Assembly: GCA_005503335.1 (NCBI GenBank)
Contig: SCMQ01000022.1
Coordinates: 1 to 64,000, forward strand
Origin: Comamonadaceae bacterium 2FH
Lineage (GTDB): Bacteria > Pseudomonadota > Gammaproteobacteria > Burkholderiales > Burkholderiaceae_C
Direction: 5' to 3'
DNA: 64,000 nucleotides
How positions within the stretch are numbered: the stretch's first letter is position 1; each line of letters starts with the position of its first letter. The notes under the pieces were generated by a model that ran no database searches, was not told where the DNA came from, and saw nothing but the letters and a program-made list of their open reading frames with translations. The position numbers and the translations under genes were made by a program. This document shows positions 1-7,890 of the stretch, piece after piece.

Positions 1-2
1 GC

Positions 3-584
3 CCCGCCCCGCGCCGCCCCGCCGGCCATGCCGCGCACGAGGTGCGCATCATCGGCGGCCAGTGGAAGCGCACCCGGCTCAAGGTGGCCGACAGGCCGGG
101 CCTGCGGCCCACGCCGGACCGCGTGCGCGAGACCCTGTTCAACTGGCTGGGCCAGGACCTGGCGGGCTGGCGCTGCGTGGACGCCTTCGCGGGCACCGGG
201 GCGCTGGGCTTCGAGGCGGCCTCGCGCGGCGCCACCCAGGTGTTGATGGTCGAGCAGGACGCGGCCCTGGTGGCCCAGCTCGCCGCGACCCAGGCCAGGC
301 TGCAGGCCGCGGCCGTACAGGTGCAGCGCGGCGACGGCGTGCAGGCGCTCAAGCGGCTTGCGCCGGCCAGCGTGGACCTGGTGCTGCTCGACCCGCCCTT
401 CGACGCCGAGCTGTTCGAGCCCGCGCTGCGCGCCGCGGCCCAGGCCGTGGTGCCGGGCGGCCATGTATACCTGGAGGCGCCCGCGGCCTGGGGCGACGAG
501 CAGCTGCTGCCGCTGGGCCTGAGCCTGCACCGCCACCTCAAGGCTGGTGCGGTCCATGCCCACCTGCTGCTGCGCAGCCGCTGA
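3..584 (+). CDS. rsmD: 16S rRNA (guanine966-N2)-methyltransferase RsmD, 5' end outside window
   Basis: RsmD methylates G966 of 16S rRNA in the small subunit. Counting from the first in-window start (GTG at 42), the protein opens with RIIGGQWKRTRL, typical of the family core. It has the SAM-binding motif FAGTG at residues 49-53 and the N6/N2-methylase motif DPPF at 117-120. The frame stays open to base 3 and reads ...GHAAHEVRIIGG, and Comamonadaceae homologues carry an extra N-terminal tail. I therefore think the true start lies left of the window and the gene is partial. coaD follows 67 bp downstream, a common pairing in proteobacteria. The family call is secure; the start is not. Confidence 0.9.
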   Translation, partial: PAPRRPAGHAAHEVRIIGGQWKRTRLKVADRPGLRPTPDRVRETLFNWLGQDLAGWRCVDAFAGTGALGFEAASRGATQVLMVEQDAALVAQLAATQARLQAAAVQVQRGDGVQALKRLAPASVDLVLLDPPFDAELFEPALRAAAQAVVPGGHVYLEAPAAWGDEQLLPLGLSLHRHLKAGAVHAHLLLRSR

Positions 585-651
585 ACGCGGCCGGCATAAT
601 CGGGCCGAACCCACAGCGAAGCCGCGGCCCCGCGCCGCGCGAGGAGACCCC

Positions 652-1152
652 ATGTCACGCAGCGTGCTCGCCGTCTACCCCGGCACTTTCGACCCCATCA
701 CCCTCGGCCACGAAGACGTGGTGCGGCGCGCCTGCCAGCTGTTCGACCATGTGGTCATCGCCGTGGCCACGGCCTACCACAAGAAGACCCTGTTCAGCCT
801 GGAGGACCGCATCGCCATGGCGCGCGAGGCCTTTCAGGACAGCCCCCAAGTCACGGTGGACAGTTTCAGCGGCCTGGTGCGCGACTTCGTCGTCGCCAAG
901 GGCGGCAAGGCCATGGTGCGCGGCCTGCGCGCGGTGACCGACTTCGACTACGAGTTCCAGCTCGCCGGCATGAACCGCAACCTCATGCCCGACGTGGAGA
1001 CCGTGTTCCTCACTCCCGACGGCAAGTACCTGTTCGTCAGCAGCACCTTCGTGCGCGAGATCGCCCTGCTGGGCGGCGAGGTCGACAAGTTCGTCTCGCC
1101 GCATGTGCTGGCGCGGCTGATGGAGAAGGCCAGCAGCGGCGTCAAGCCGTGA
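652..1152 (+). CDS. coaD: Phosphopantetheine adenylyltransferase
   Basis: CoaD transfers AMP from ATP to 4'-phosphopantetheine, the penultimate step of coenzyme A synthesis, in the cytoplasm. The 166-residue length is normal. The nucleotidyltransferase motif PGTFDPITLGH spans residues 10-20, RGLR is at 90-93, and the ATP-site SST of YLFVSSTFVRE is at 130-132. The ATG at 652 is preceded by GAGGAG at a good distance. A -10-like CATAAT lies at 595-600, so the gene may have its own promoter as well as readthrough from rsmD. A convergent binding-protein gene ends 16 bp beyond it. Confidence 0.95.
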   Translation: MSRSVLAVYPGTFDPITLGHEDVVRRACQLFDHVVIAVATAYHKKTLFSLEDRIAMAREAFQDSPQVTVDSFSGLVRDFVVAKGGKAMVRGLRAVTDFDYEFQLAGMNRNLMPDVETVFLTPDGKYLFVSSTFVREIALLGGEVDKFVSPHVLARLMEKASSGVKP

Positions 1153-1168
1153 CCAGAGGGCGCAAGGC

Positions 1169-2182
1169 CTACTTGCGCGTGTAGATCTGGTCGAAGGCCG
1201 CGCCGTCGGCAAAGTGGTCCTTGGCCGCCTGGGCCCAGCCGCCGAAGGCCTTGTCTATGGTGAACAGGTTCAGCTTGGGGAACTGCTTGGCGTATTTCGC
1301 CTGCGCCTTGGCGAAGGTCGGGCGGTAGAAATGCTTGCCCGCCAGGTCCTGGCCCTCGTCGCTGTACAGGTGCTCGAGATAGGCCTGGGCCACGGCACGC
1401 GTGCCCTTCTTGTCCACGTTCCTGTCGACCACGGTCACCGCCGGCTCGGCCAGGATGCTGAGCGAGGGGTAGACCACGTCGAACCGGGTGCCGAACTCCT
1501 TCTCCAGCAGGTAGGCCTCGTTCTCCCAGGAGATGAACACATCGCCCTGGTTGCGCTGGGCGAAGCTGATGGACGAGCCGCGCGCGCCGGTGTCGAGCAC
1601 GGGCACGTTCCCGTACAGCCGGGCCACGAACTCCCTGGCCTTGGCGTCGTTGCCGTACTTGCGCTTGGCGAATTCCCAGGCCGCCAGGTAGTTCCAGCGC
1701 GCGCCGCCCGAGGTCTTGGGGTTGGGCGTGATGACCTTGACACCGGGCTTGACCAGGTCGTCCCAGTCCTTGATGCCCTTGGGGTTGCCCTCGCGCACCA
1801 CCAGCACGATGGTGGAGGTGTAGGGCGAGGCGTTCTGGGGCAGGCGCTTCTGCCAGTCCTTGGGAATCCAGCCGCCGTTGGCGTGCAGGGCGTCGGTGTC
1901 GCCGGCCAGGGCCAGGGTGGCGACGTCGGCGGCCAGCCCGTCGATGATGGCGCGGGCCTGCTTGCCCGAGCCGCCATGCGACTGCTTGACCGTCACCTCC
2001 TGTCCGGTCCTGGCTTTCCAGTGCCTGGCGAAGGCGGCGTTGAACTCCACGTAGAACTCCCGCGTCGGGTCGTAGGAGACATTGAGCAGGGTGACGGGGG
2101 CGGCTTGCGCCAGCGCGCCGGCGCCGGTGGCCGCCAGGGGCAGGGCGCCCAGGGCGCGTATCAGTTGTCGGCGGGTGTTCAT
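1169..2182 (-). CDS. Periplasmic sulfate-binding protein
   Basis: This is a 337-residue solute receptor of the Sbp/CysP family, which delivers sulfate or thiosulfate to the CysTWA importer. It has a signal peptide ([23 protein letters not shown]) and then family landmarks: [13 protein letters not shown], a [10 protein letters not shown] anion-binding turn, and [17 protein letters not shown]. The ATG at 2182 is preceded on its strand by GGAGAGGAAC; a longer reading to 2218 adds 12 residues before the signal peptide and is unlikely. No cysT, cysW or cysA is nearby, so the membrane partners must be encoded elsewhere. Other oxyanions cannot be excluded. Confidence 0.88.
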   Translation of the reverse strand: MNTRRQLIRALGALPLAATGAGALAQAAPVTLLNVSYDPTREFYVEFNAAFARHWKARTGQEVTVKQSHGGSGKQARAIIDGLAADVATLALAGDTDALHANGGWIPKDWQKRLPQNASPYTSTIVLVVREGNPKGIKDWDDLVKPGVKVITPNPKTSGGARWNYLAAWEFAKRKYGNDAKAREFVARLYGNVPVLDTGARGSSISFAQRNQGDVFISWENEAYLLEKEFGTRFDVVYPSLSILAEPAVTVVDRNVDKKGTRAVAQAYLEHLYSDEGQDLAGKHFYRPTFAKAQAKYAKQFPKLNLFTIDKAFGGWAQAAKDHFADGAAFDQIYTRK

Positions 2183-2337
2183 GGTGTTCCTCTCCAGGCA
2201 AAACAAAGTGCCCTGCATGATCGGAACAAAGCTTCAGATCGAAAACGAATAAGTTTTCAGTTGCTAATCTCAAAAAGATCTATGGTGAAGTTTCCCCCAG
2301 CTTCCCGTCGACCTACGGGTTAGACCCTATCGGTGCG

Positions 2338-2356
2338 TGGTCATGTTGTCATACCA
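2338..2356. promoter_or_regulatory. Weak candidate GntR/FCD operator before the apnO-like gene
   Basis: A 19-bp element begins TGGT and ends ACCA, 36 bp before the dehydrogenase start. Only the outer four bases of each arm are symmetrical. FCD-type GntR regulators bind short TNGT...ACNA palindromes, and such a regulator is encoded at 7065. This is speculative. Confidence 0.2.
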
Positions 2357-2391
2357 TTACGCCATTACTCAAGTCTTTGACAGGAGATTCG

Positions 2392-3225
2392 ATGAAGACG
2401 GTGATTGCCCTGCTCGGCGCGGGCGGGAAGATGGGCGTGCGCTTGGCCAAGAACCTGCGCAACTCGGCCTACGAGGTGCGGCATGTGGAGGTCAGCGAGG
2501 TCGGCCGCGAGCGGCTGCGCCAGGAGCTGGGTGTGGAATGCGTGGCGCAGGACGCCGCGCTGGACGGCGCCAAGGTGGTGATCCTGGCCGTGCCCGACAC
2601 GGTGATCGGCAAGGTGGCCGCGGCCATCTCACCGCAGCTCGCACCCGGCACCATGGTGATGACGCTCGACGCCGCGGCGCCGTTTGCCGGCCACCTGCCC
2701 CAGCGGGACGACCTGGTCTACTTCGTCGCCCACCCCTGCCACCCGCCGATCTTCAGCGACGCGCTGCGCAACGCCGATGGCCAGCCCGATTTCTTTGGCG
2801 GCGGCCACGCGCCCCAATCCATCGTCAGCGCGCTGATGCAGGGCCAGCCCGCGGACTTCGACCTGGGCGAGGACATCGCGCGCACCATCTACGCGCCCAT
2901 CCTGCGCTCCTACCGCGTGACGGTGGAGCAGATGGCGCTGCTGGAGCCGGGGCTGTCCGAGACTGTGTGTGCCACGCTGCTGGACGTGATGCGCGAGGCC
3001 ATGGACGAGGTGGTGTCGCGCGGCGTGCCGCGCGAGGCCGCGCGCGACTTCCTGCTCGGCCACATGACCATCCTGTCCGCGGTGATCTTCCAGGAGATCC
3101 CCGGCGCGTTCTCGGACGCCTGCAACAAGGCCATCACCTTCGGCAAGCCGCGCCTGATGCGCGACGACTGGCGCAAGGTGTTCGACCGCGAAGAGATCGC
3201 CGCGAGCATCCAGCGCATCACCTGA
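2392..3225 (+). CDS. apnO: NAD-dependent oxidoisomerase/dehydrogenase of the 6-phosphogluconate dehydrogenase-like family, probably D-apionate oxidoisomerase
   Basis: The 277-residue protein has an N-terminal Rossmann fold (VIALLGAGGKMG, residues 4-15) followed by a long helical C-terminal domain of the PGDH_C type (YRVTVEQMALLEPG onward). ApnO enzymes of this family convert D-apionate to 3-oxo-isoapionate. The assignment rests mainly on context: genes 1.1-4.6 kb downstream encode a RubisCO-like protein and a DUF1537 kinase, the partners known from apionate degradation. ATG 2392 follows CAGGAG; an upstream TTG at 2377 overlaps that ribosome site and is rejected. An alternative is another beta-hydroxyacid dehydrogenase with the same fold. 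Confidence 0.6.
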   Translation: MKTVIALLGAGGKMGVRLAKNLRNSAYEVRHVEVSEVGRERLRQELGVECVAQDAALDGAKVVILAVPDTVIGKVAAAISPQLAPGTMVMTLDAAAPFAGHLPQRDDLVYFVAHPCHPPIFSDALRNADGQPDFFGGGHAPQSIVSALMQGQPADFDLGEDIARTIYAPILRSYRVTVEQMALLEPGLSETVCATLLDVMREAMDEVVSRGVPREAARDFLLGHMTILSAVIFQEIPGAFSDACNKAITFGKPRLMRDDWRKVFDREEIAASIQRIT

Positions 3226-3328
3226 GCCACGCGGCGCGAGCCGCACCCATGACCGCCGGCCGGGCTCGCGACCCGGCCTGGCCGCTGCGTTAAACCCACC
3301 GCGAGACCCCATAGACAGGAGACAAGAG

Positions 3329-4306
3329 ATGAAGATTCGCCATGCCCTGCGCGCCAGCCTGGCCGCCACCCTGCTTGCCCTCGCTGCCGGCGCCGGCGCC
3401 CAGCAGGTGCTCAAGATCGGCTACACCCCGGCCAAGGACTCGCATTACTGGGTCGGCGCCACGACCTTCTGCGACGAGGTGGAGAAGGGCACCCAGGGCC
3501 GCTACAAGTGCCAGCATTTCCCCAACAGCGCCCTGGGCGGCGAGCGCGAGATGATCGAGTCGGTGCAGTTGGGCACGCAGGACCTGGTCAACACCAGCAC
3601 CGGGCCGCTAGGCAACTTCGTGCCCGAGACCAAGGTGGTCGACATCCCCTTCCTGTTCCGCGACTACGACCATGCGCGCAAGGTCATGGACGGCCCCATA
3701 GGCCAGGACCTGCTGAAGAAGATGCAGGCACGCGGCCTGGTCGGCCTGGCCTGGACCGAGAACGGCTTCCGCCACATGACCAACAGCAAGCGGCCCATCG
3801 TGCAGGCCGGCGACGCGGCCGGCCTCAAGATGCGCACCATGGAGAACAAGGTGCACATGGAGGGCTACAAGAGCTTCGGCCTGCTGCCCACGCCCATGGC
3901 CTTCCCCGAGCTGTTCACCGCCCTGCAGCAGGGCACGGTGGACGGGCAGGAAAACCCGATCCCGGTGATCCTGTCCTCGAAATTCTCCCAGGTGCAGAAG
4001 CACCTGTCGCTGACCGCGCATGTCTACTCACCCGCGGTGCTGATCCTCTCGCCCAAGGTCTGGGAAAAGCTCTCCGAGGACGATCGCAAGATCTTCCTCG
4101 CCGCCGCGAAGAAGGCCGCCGACGCGCAGCGCCGCAAGGTCAACGACGACGAGGCCAACGGCATCGCCCAGCTCAAGAAGGATGGCATGCAGGTGGTCGA
4201 GAAGGTCGATGGCGAGAGCTTCCGCAAGGCGGTCGCGCCGGCCTTCGCGGCCTTTGCCAAGGAGTTCGGTGCCGAGCGCATCGCGGCCATCCAGGCGGTG
4301 CGATGA
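3329..4306 (+). CDS. TRAP transporter solute-binding protein, DctP family
   Basis: This 325-residue periplasmic receptor has a signal peptide ending near AAGAGAQQ (residues 1-25). DctP features follow: LKIGYTPAKDSHYWVGA, the region TKVVDIPFLFRDYDHARKVMDG, and ALQQGTVDGQENPI, the usual ligand-site motif. TRAP receptors bind organic or sugar acids, which fits the flanking apionate-type genes. The start follows AGGAGACAAGAG. It sits 103 bp after the dehydrogenase and 48 bp before the RubisCO-like gene on the same strand, so it is probably cotranscribed. No DctQ or DctM membrane gene is present in the window, which is unusual for a TRAP locus. Confidence 0.92.
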   Translation: MKIRHALRASLAATLLALAAGAGAQQVLKIGYTPAKDSHYWVGATTFCDEVEKGTQGRYKCQHFPNSALGGEREMIESVQLGTQDLVNTSTGPLGNFVPETKVVDIPFLFRDYDHARKVMDGPIGQDLLKKMQARGLVGLAWTENGFRHMTNSKRPIVQAGDAAGLKMRTMENKVHMEGYKSFGLLPTPMAFPELFTALQQGTVDGQENPIPVILSSKFSQVQKHLSLTAHVYSPAVLILSPKVWEKLSEDDRKIFLAAAKKAADAQRRKVNDDEANGIAQLKKDGMQVVEKVDGESFRKAVAPAFAAFAKEFGAERIAAIQAVR

Positions 4307-4354
4307 AGCCTGCCGCCGATTGCCCGCTGCTCACCGAACCGGGAGCGGCCCGCC

Positions 4355-5635
4355 ATGGCTGAACGCGTTCCTGAGCAGCCCCACTTGTCGGTGGCCGACG
4401 GGCGGGTGCGCGCACGCTACTGGCTGGAGACCGGGGACGATCCCCGGCGCGCGGCCGAGGTGATCGCGGGCGAGCAGTCCAGCGGCACCTTCACCGCCGT
4501 GCCGGGCGAGACGCCGGCCCTCAAGGAGCGCTCCGGCGCGCGCGTGGAGCGCGTCGAGCTGCTGGGCCATGCCGACCAGCCCAGCCTGCCGGGCGGCATG
4601 CGCTCCGAGCGCTACACCCGCTGCCTGCTCGAGCTGTCCTGGCCGATGGACAACTTCGGTCCCTCGCTGCCCAACCTGATGGCCACCGTGGCGGGCAATC
4701 TGTTCGAGCTGCGCCAGGTCTCGGGCCTGCGCCTGCTCGACCTTGCCGTGCCGCAGGCCTTCGTCGACGCCTGCCCCGGGCCCGCCTTCGGCATCGCCGG
4801 CACGCGCCGGCTGGCCGGCGTGGAACGCGGTCCGCTGATAGCCACCATCGTCAAGCCCAGCGTGGGCCTGTCGCCGCAGGAGACGGCCGAGACCGTGCGC
4901 CAGCTGGTCGCGGGCGGCATCGACTTCGTCAAGGACGACGAGCTGCAGGCCGACGGCCCGCATTGCCCGTTCGACGAGCGCGCCCGCGCCGTGATGGCGG
5001 TGGCCAACGAGGCCGCCGAGCGCCTGGGCCGCAAGCCCATGGTGGCATTCAACATCACCGGCGAGGTGGACGAGATGCGGCGCCGCCACGACCTGGTGCT
5101 GGCGCTGGGCGGGACCTGCGTGATGGTCAGCCTCAACTCGGTCGGCCTGGCCGGCCTGCTGGCGCTGCGCCGCCACGCGCAGCTGCCCATCCACGCGCAC
5201 CGCTGCGGCTGGGGCTACCTGAGCCGCAGCCCGGCGCTGGGCTGGGACTATGCGCCCTGGCAGACCTTCTGGCGCTTGGCCGGCGCCGACCACCTGCATG
5301 TGAACGGCCTGGCCAACAAATTCAGCGAGCCCGACCACAGCGTGATCGCCGCGGCGCGCGCCGTGCTGCGCCCGCTGTCCGAAACCAAGCCCATGGCCGC
5401 CATGCCGGTGTTCAGCTCGGGCCAGACCGGCCTGCAGGCCGCGCCCACCTATGCGGCACTCGGCACGGCCGACCTGATCCACGCCGCGGGCGGCGGCATC
5501 CTCGCGCATCCCGGCGGCATAGCCGCGGGCGTCGCGGCCATGCGCCAGGCCTGGGAGGCCGCCATGGCCGGCACCGCGATCCAAAGCCATGCGCAAACCC
5601 ATCGCGAGCTCGCACAGGCGCTGGAGACATGGTGA
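4355..5635 (+). CDS. oiaX: RubisCO-like protein, probable 3-oxo-isoapionate-4-phosphate decarboxylase
   Basis: This is a 426-residue RubisCO large-subunit superfamily member. It retains the active-site lysine in TIVKPSVG (Lys167), the metal-binding cluster GGIDFVKDDE with the carbamylatable Lys193, Asp195 and Glu196, histidines in IHAHRCG (280, 282), and a loop-6-like HVNGLANKF. It lacks the overall sequence of true RubisCO. In apionate pathways such proteins decarboxylate 3-oxo-isoapionate 4-phosphate to L-erythrulose 4-phosphate. The adjacent kinase would make that substrate. The next gene starts at this stop codon, so the two are translationally coupled. The specific reaction is inferred from context; other RubisCO-like isomerase or transcarboxylase activities are possible. 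Confidence 0.72.
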   Translation: MAERVPEQPHLSVADGRVRARYWLETGDDPRRAAEVIAGEQSSGTFTAVPGETPALKERSGARVERVELLGHADQPSLPGGMRSERYTRCLLELSWPMDNFGPSLPNLMATVAGNLFELRQVSGLRLLDLAVPQAFVDACPGPAFGIAGTRRLAGVERGPLIATIVKPSVGLSPQETAETVRQLVAGGIDFVKDDELQADGPHCPFDERARAVMAVANEAAERLGRKPMVAFNITGEVDEMRRRHDLVLALGGTCVMVSLNSVGLAGLLALRRHAQLPIHAHRCGWGYLSRSPALGWDYAPWQTFWRLAGADHLHVNGLANKFSEPDHSVIAAARAVLRPLSETKPMAAMPVFSSGQTGLQAAPTYAALGTADLIHAAGGGILAHPGGIAAGVAAMRQAWEAAMAGTAIQSHAQTHRELAQALETW

Positions 5636-7011
5636 TGACGGCGACCCCCGAAGGACCGGGCGGCCTGCTGCTGGCCTACTACGGCGACGACTTCACCGGC
5701 TCCACCGACGCGCTGGAGGCGCTGACCCAGGCCGGCGTGCCCACCGTGCTGTTTTTCGAGCCGCCCGATGCCCAGGCGCTGCGGCGCTTCCCCGGCGCGC
5801 GCGCCGTGGGCCTGGCGGGCCAGGCGCGCGGCCGCAGCCCCGCCTGGATGCGCGAGCAACTGGCGCCGGCGCTGGCCGCGCTGGCGCGGCTGGGCGCGCC
5901 CATACTGCAGTACAAGGTCTGCTCCACCTTCGACTCCTCGCCCGAGATCGGCTCTATAGGCTGCGCCATCGACCTGGGCGTGCCGCTGATGCCGGGCCGC
6001 TGGTCGCCCATGGTGGTCGGCGCGCCGCGCCTCAAGCGCTACCAGGCCTTCGGCAACCTGTTCGCGGTCGCCAACGGCGAGGGCCACCGGCTGGACCGGC
6101 ACCCGACCATGTCGCGCCACCCGGTCACGCCGATGGCGGAGGCCGACCTGCGTCTGCACCTGGGCGCGCAGACCGCGCGCCGCCGCGCGCTGATCGACTT
6201 CACCCAGCTCAAGGCGGGGGCCGGCAAGGCCGCGCTGAGCGCCATCTGCGAAGCCGCGGCCGAGGTGCCGGTGGTGCTGCTCGACGTGCTGGACGAGCAG
6301 ACCCTGCGCGAAGCCGGGCGCCTGGTCTGGGAGCAGCGCGGCGAGGGCCTGTTCTCGGCCTCTTCCTCCGGCCTGCAGGACGCGCTGGCCGCGCACTGGC
6401 AGGCCAGCGGCCTGGTGGCCGCGCCCGAGCACCTGCCGGCCGCGCAGCCGGTGGAGGCGATCGCCGTGGTCAGCGGCAGCTGCTCGCCGGTCACGGCGGC
6501 GCAGATCGCCTGGGCCCAGGCGAACGGCTTTGCCGCCCATCGCCTGGACGTGCCGCGCCTGCTGGACGGCTCGGCGCAGGAGATCGCCCGCGCCGTCGAT
6601 GCCGCCTGCGCCGCGCTGGCGCAGGGCCGCAGCCCCCTGGTCTACACGGCCGCCGGCCCCGACGACCCGGCCGTGCTGGCCTTCGAGGCCCATGCCGCGG
6701 CCGCGGGCCTGGACCGCAGCGAGGCCGCGCTGCGCACCGGCCAGGCCCTGGCCCGCGTGATGCGCGCCATGCTCGACCGCCTGCCCGCGCTGCGGCGCGT
6801 CGCCGTGGCCGGCGGCGACAGCTCGGGCGCGGTGGCGGCGGCGCTGGGCGTGCAGGCCCTGACCATGGCGGCCAGGCTGGCCCCCGGCGCGCCGCTGTGC
6901 CGCGCCTGGTCGCAGGATCCGCGGCGCGACGGCCTGGAACTGGTGCTCAAGGGCGGTCAGATGGGAGGCGTCGACTTCTTCGGTGCCGTGCGCGATGGCC
7001 GGGATTCGTGA
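5635..7011 (+). CDS. oiaK: Four-carbon acid sugar kinase family protein (DUF1537), probable 3-oxo-isoapionate kinase
   Basis: The 458-residue protein has the N-terminal substrate domain (LLAYYGDDFTGSTDALEAL, residues 12-30) and a C-terminal ATP-binding domain with GGDSSGAVAAALG and LVLKGGQMGGVDFFG. The family phosphorylates oxo-tetronates and related acids; next to an OiaX-type protein it most likely phosphorylates 3-oxo-isoapionate. The chosen ATG overlaps the upstream stop by one base and lies 8 nt after GGAG. Starts at 5629 or 5632 are in the same frame but too close to that site. The fold assignment is strong; the substrate is inferred. Confidence 0.75.
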   Translation: MTATPEGPGGLLLAYYGDDFTGSTDALEALTQAGVPTVLFFEPPDAQALRRFPGARAVGLAGQARGRSPAWMREQLAPALAALARLGAPILQYKVCSTFDSSPEIGSIGCAIDLGVPLMPGRWSPMVVGAPRLKRYQAFGNLFAVANGEGHRLDRHPTMSRHPVTPMAEADLRLHLGAQTARRRALIDFTQLKAGAGKAALSAICEAAAEVPVVLLDVLDEQTLREAGRLVWEQRGEGLFSASSSGLQDALAAHWQASGLVAAPEHLPAAQPVEAIAVVSGSCSPVTAAQIAWAQANGFAAHRLDVPRLLDGSAQEIARAVDAACAALAQGRSPLVYTAAGPDDPAVLAFEAHAAAAGLDRSEAALRTGQALARVMRAMLDRLPALRRVAVAGGDSSGAVAAALGVQALTMAARLAPGAPLCRAWSQDPRRDGLELVLKGGQMGGVDFFGAVRDGRDS

Positions 7012-7064
7012 TAATTCGGCACCCGGCGCCTTCACGCCCTCCCACATCACCCCAGGCCTTACCC

Positions 7065-7793
7065 ATGACCGTGGTCCAACCGATCCTAAAACGCAAGCTC
7101 TACCAGGACGTGGTGGACCGGCTGATGCAGCGCATACAGACCGGCGAGATCCGCCCGGGCGAGCAGCTGCCACCCGAGCGCGAGCTGATGGACTTGTATG
7201 GCGTCGGCCGGCCTGCGGTGCGCGAGGCGCTGCAGACGCTGGAGCGCTCGGGCATCGTCGAGATTTCGCAGGGCGAGCGGGCGCGCGTGGTCATCCCCAC
7301 GGCGCAGGACCTGATCCAGCAGATCGCCAGCGGCACGCGGCATCTGCTGCAGGTCCAGCCCGACATGCTCGAGCACCTCAAGCAGGCGCGCATCTTCCTC
7401 GAGGTGGGCACGGCGCGCATGGCGGCCGAGCGCGCCACGGATCAGGACGTGGCGGCCCTGCGTGCGCGCATCGAGGAACAGCGCGCCTCGCTCACGCGGC
7501 TCGAGGAGTTTCTCTCGCGCGACATGGCTTTCCACCGCGAGATCGCGCGCATCAGCGGCAACCCCATCTTCCCGGCGGTGGTCGAGGCGATTTTCCAGTG
7601 GGGCAGCGACTACTACCAGCCCATGGTGCGCGCGCCCGGGGCCGAGCAGCTCACGCTGGCCGAGCATGGCCGGCTGGTCGACGCGATCGCGGCGCACGAC
7701 CCCGATGCGGCCGAGGCAGCCATGCGCAGTCACCTCTCGCGCTCCAATGAGCTGTACCACCACATCGAGGAAGCGCAGCGCCGCGGGCGCTGA
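7065..7793 (+). CDS. GntR family transcriptional regulator, FCD subfamily
   Basis: This 242-residue regulator has a winged helix-turn-helix at residues 10-72 (LPPERELMDLYGVGRPAVREAL). The C-terminal FCD domain keeps the usual metal-site residues Asp153, His157, His201 and His223. FCD regulators respond to organic and sugar acids, and the position directly after the kinase suggests it controls this cluster. A -10-like GATAAT at 7010-7015, overlapping the end of the kinase gene, could drive it separately. The start lacks a strong ribosome site. Candidate operators are noted at 9066-9084 and, weakly, 2338-2356. Confidence 0.88.
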   Translation: MTVVQPILKRKLYQDVVDRLMQRIQTGEIRPGEQLPPERELMDLYGVGRPAVREALQTLERSGIVEISQGERARVVIPTAQDLIQQIASGTRHLLQVQPDMLEHLKQARIFLEVGTARMAAERATDQDVAALRARIEEQRASLTRLEEFLSRDMAFHREIARISGNPIFPAVVEAIFQWGSDYYQPMVRAPGAEQLTLAEHGRLVDAIAAHDPDAAEAAMRSHLSRSNELYHHIEEAQRRGR

Positions 7794-7801
7794 GCCCCCC
7801 C

Positions 7802-7875
7802 GCCGTCATCGCGAGGCCGAAGGCCGCGGCGATCCATGGATGGCCGCGTCGGCTGCGCCGCCTCGCCATGACGGC
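7802..7875. repeat. 74-bp REP-like palindrome between convergent genes
   Basis: Outer arms of 16 bases (7802-7817 and 7860-7875) are complementary at 15 positions. The centre contains a further palindrome around GATCCATGGATGG. The arms resemble the GTCATCGCGAGG motif of interspersed palindromes common in this bacterial group. It lies between the convergent 3' ends at 7793 and 7891 and is followed by CCCCCTTTT, so it could act as a two-way transcription stop. Confidence 0.6.
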
Positions 7876-7890
7876 CCCCTTTTGATCCAC

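Noticed and set aside
948-2273. 441-codon minus-strand open frame across coaD and the sulfate-binding gene
   Set aside because: It lies antisense or out of frame to two well-supported genes and has no family-like sequence; high GC keeps such frames open.
2377-2382. TTGACA as a -35 promoter box
   Set aside because: It lies 10 bp before the start codon and partly overlaps the ribosome site, so it cannot serve the downstream gene.
5449-7173. 574-codon minus-strand open frame opposite oiaX/oiaK
   Set aside because: Composition is the typical Gly/Arg/His/Gln shadow of a GC-rich gene on the other strand; no motif or ribosome site.
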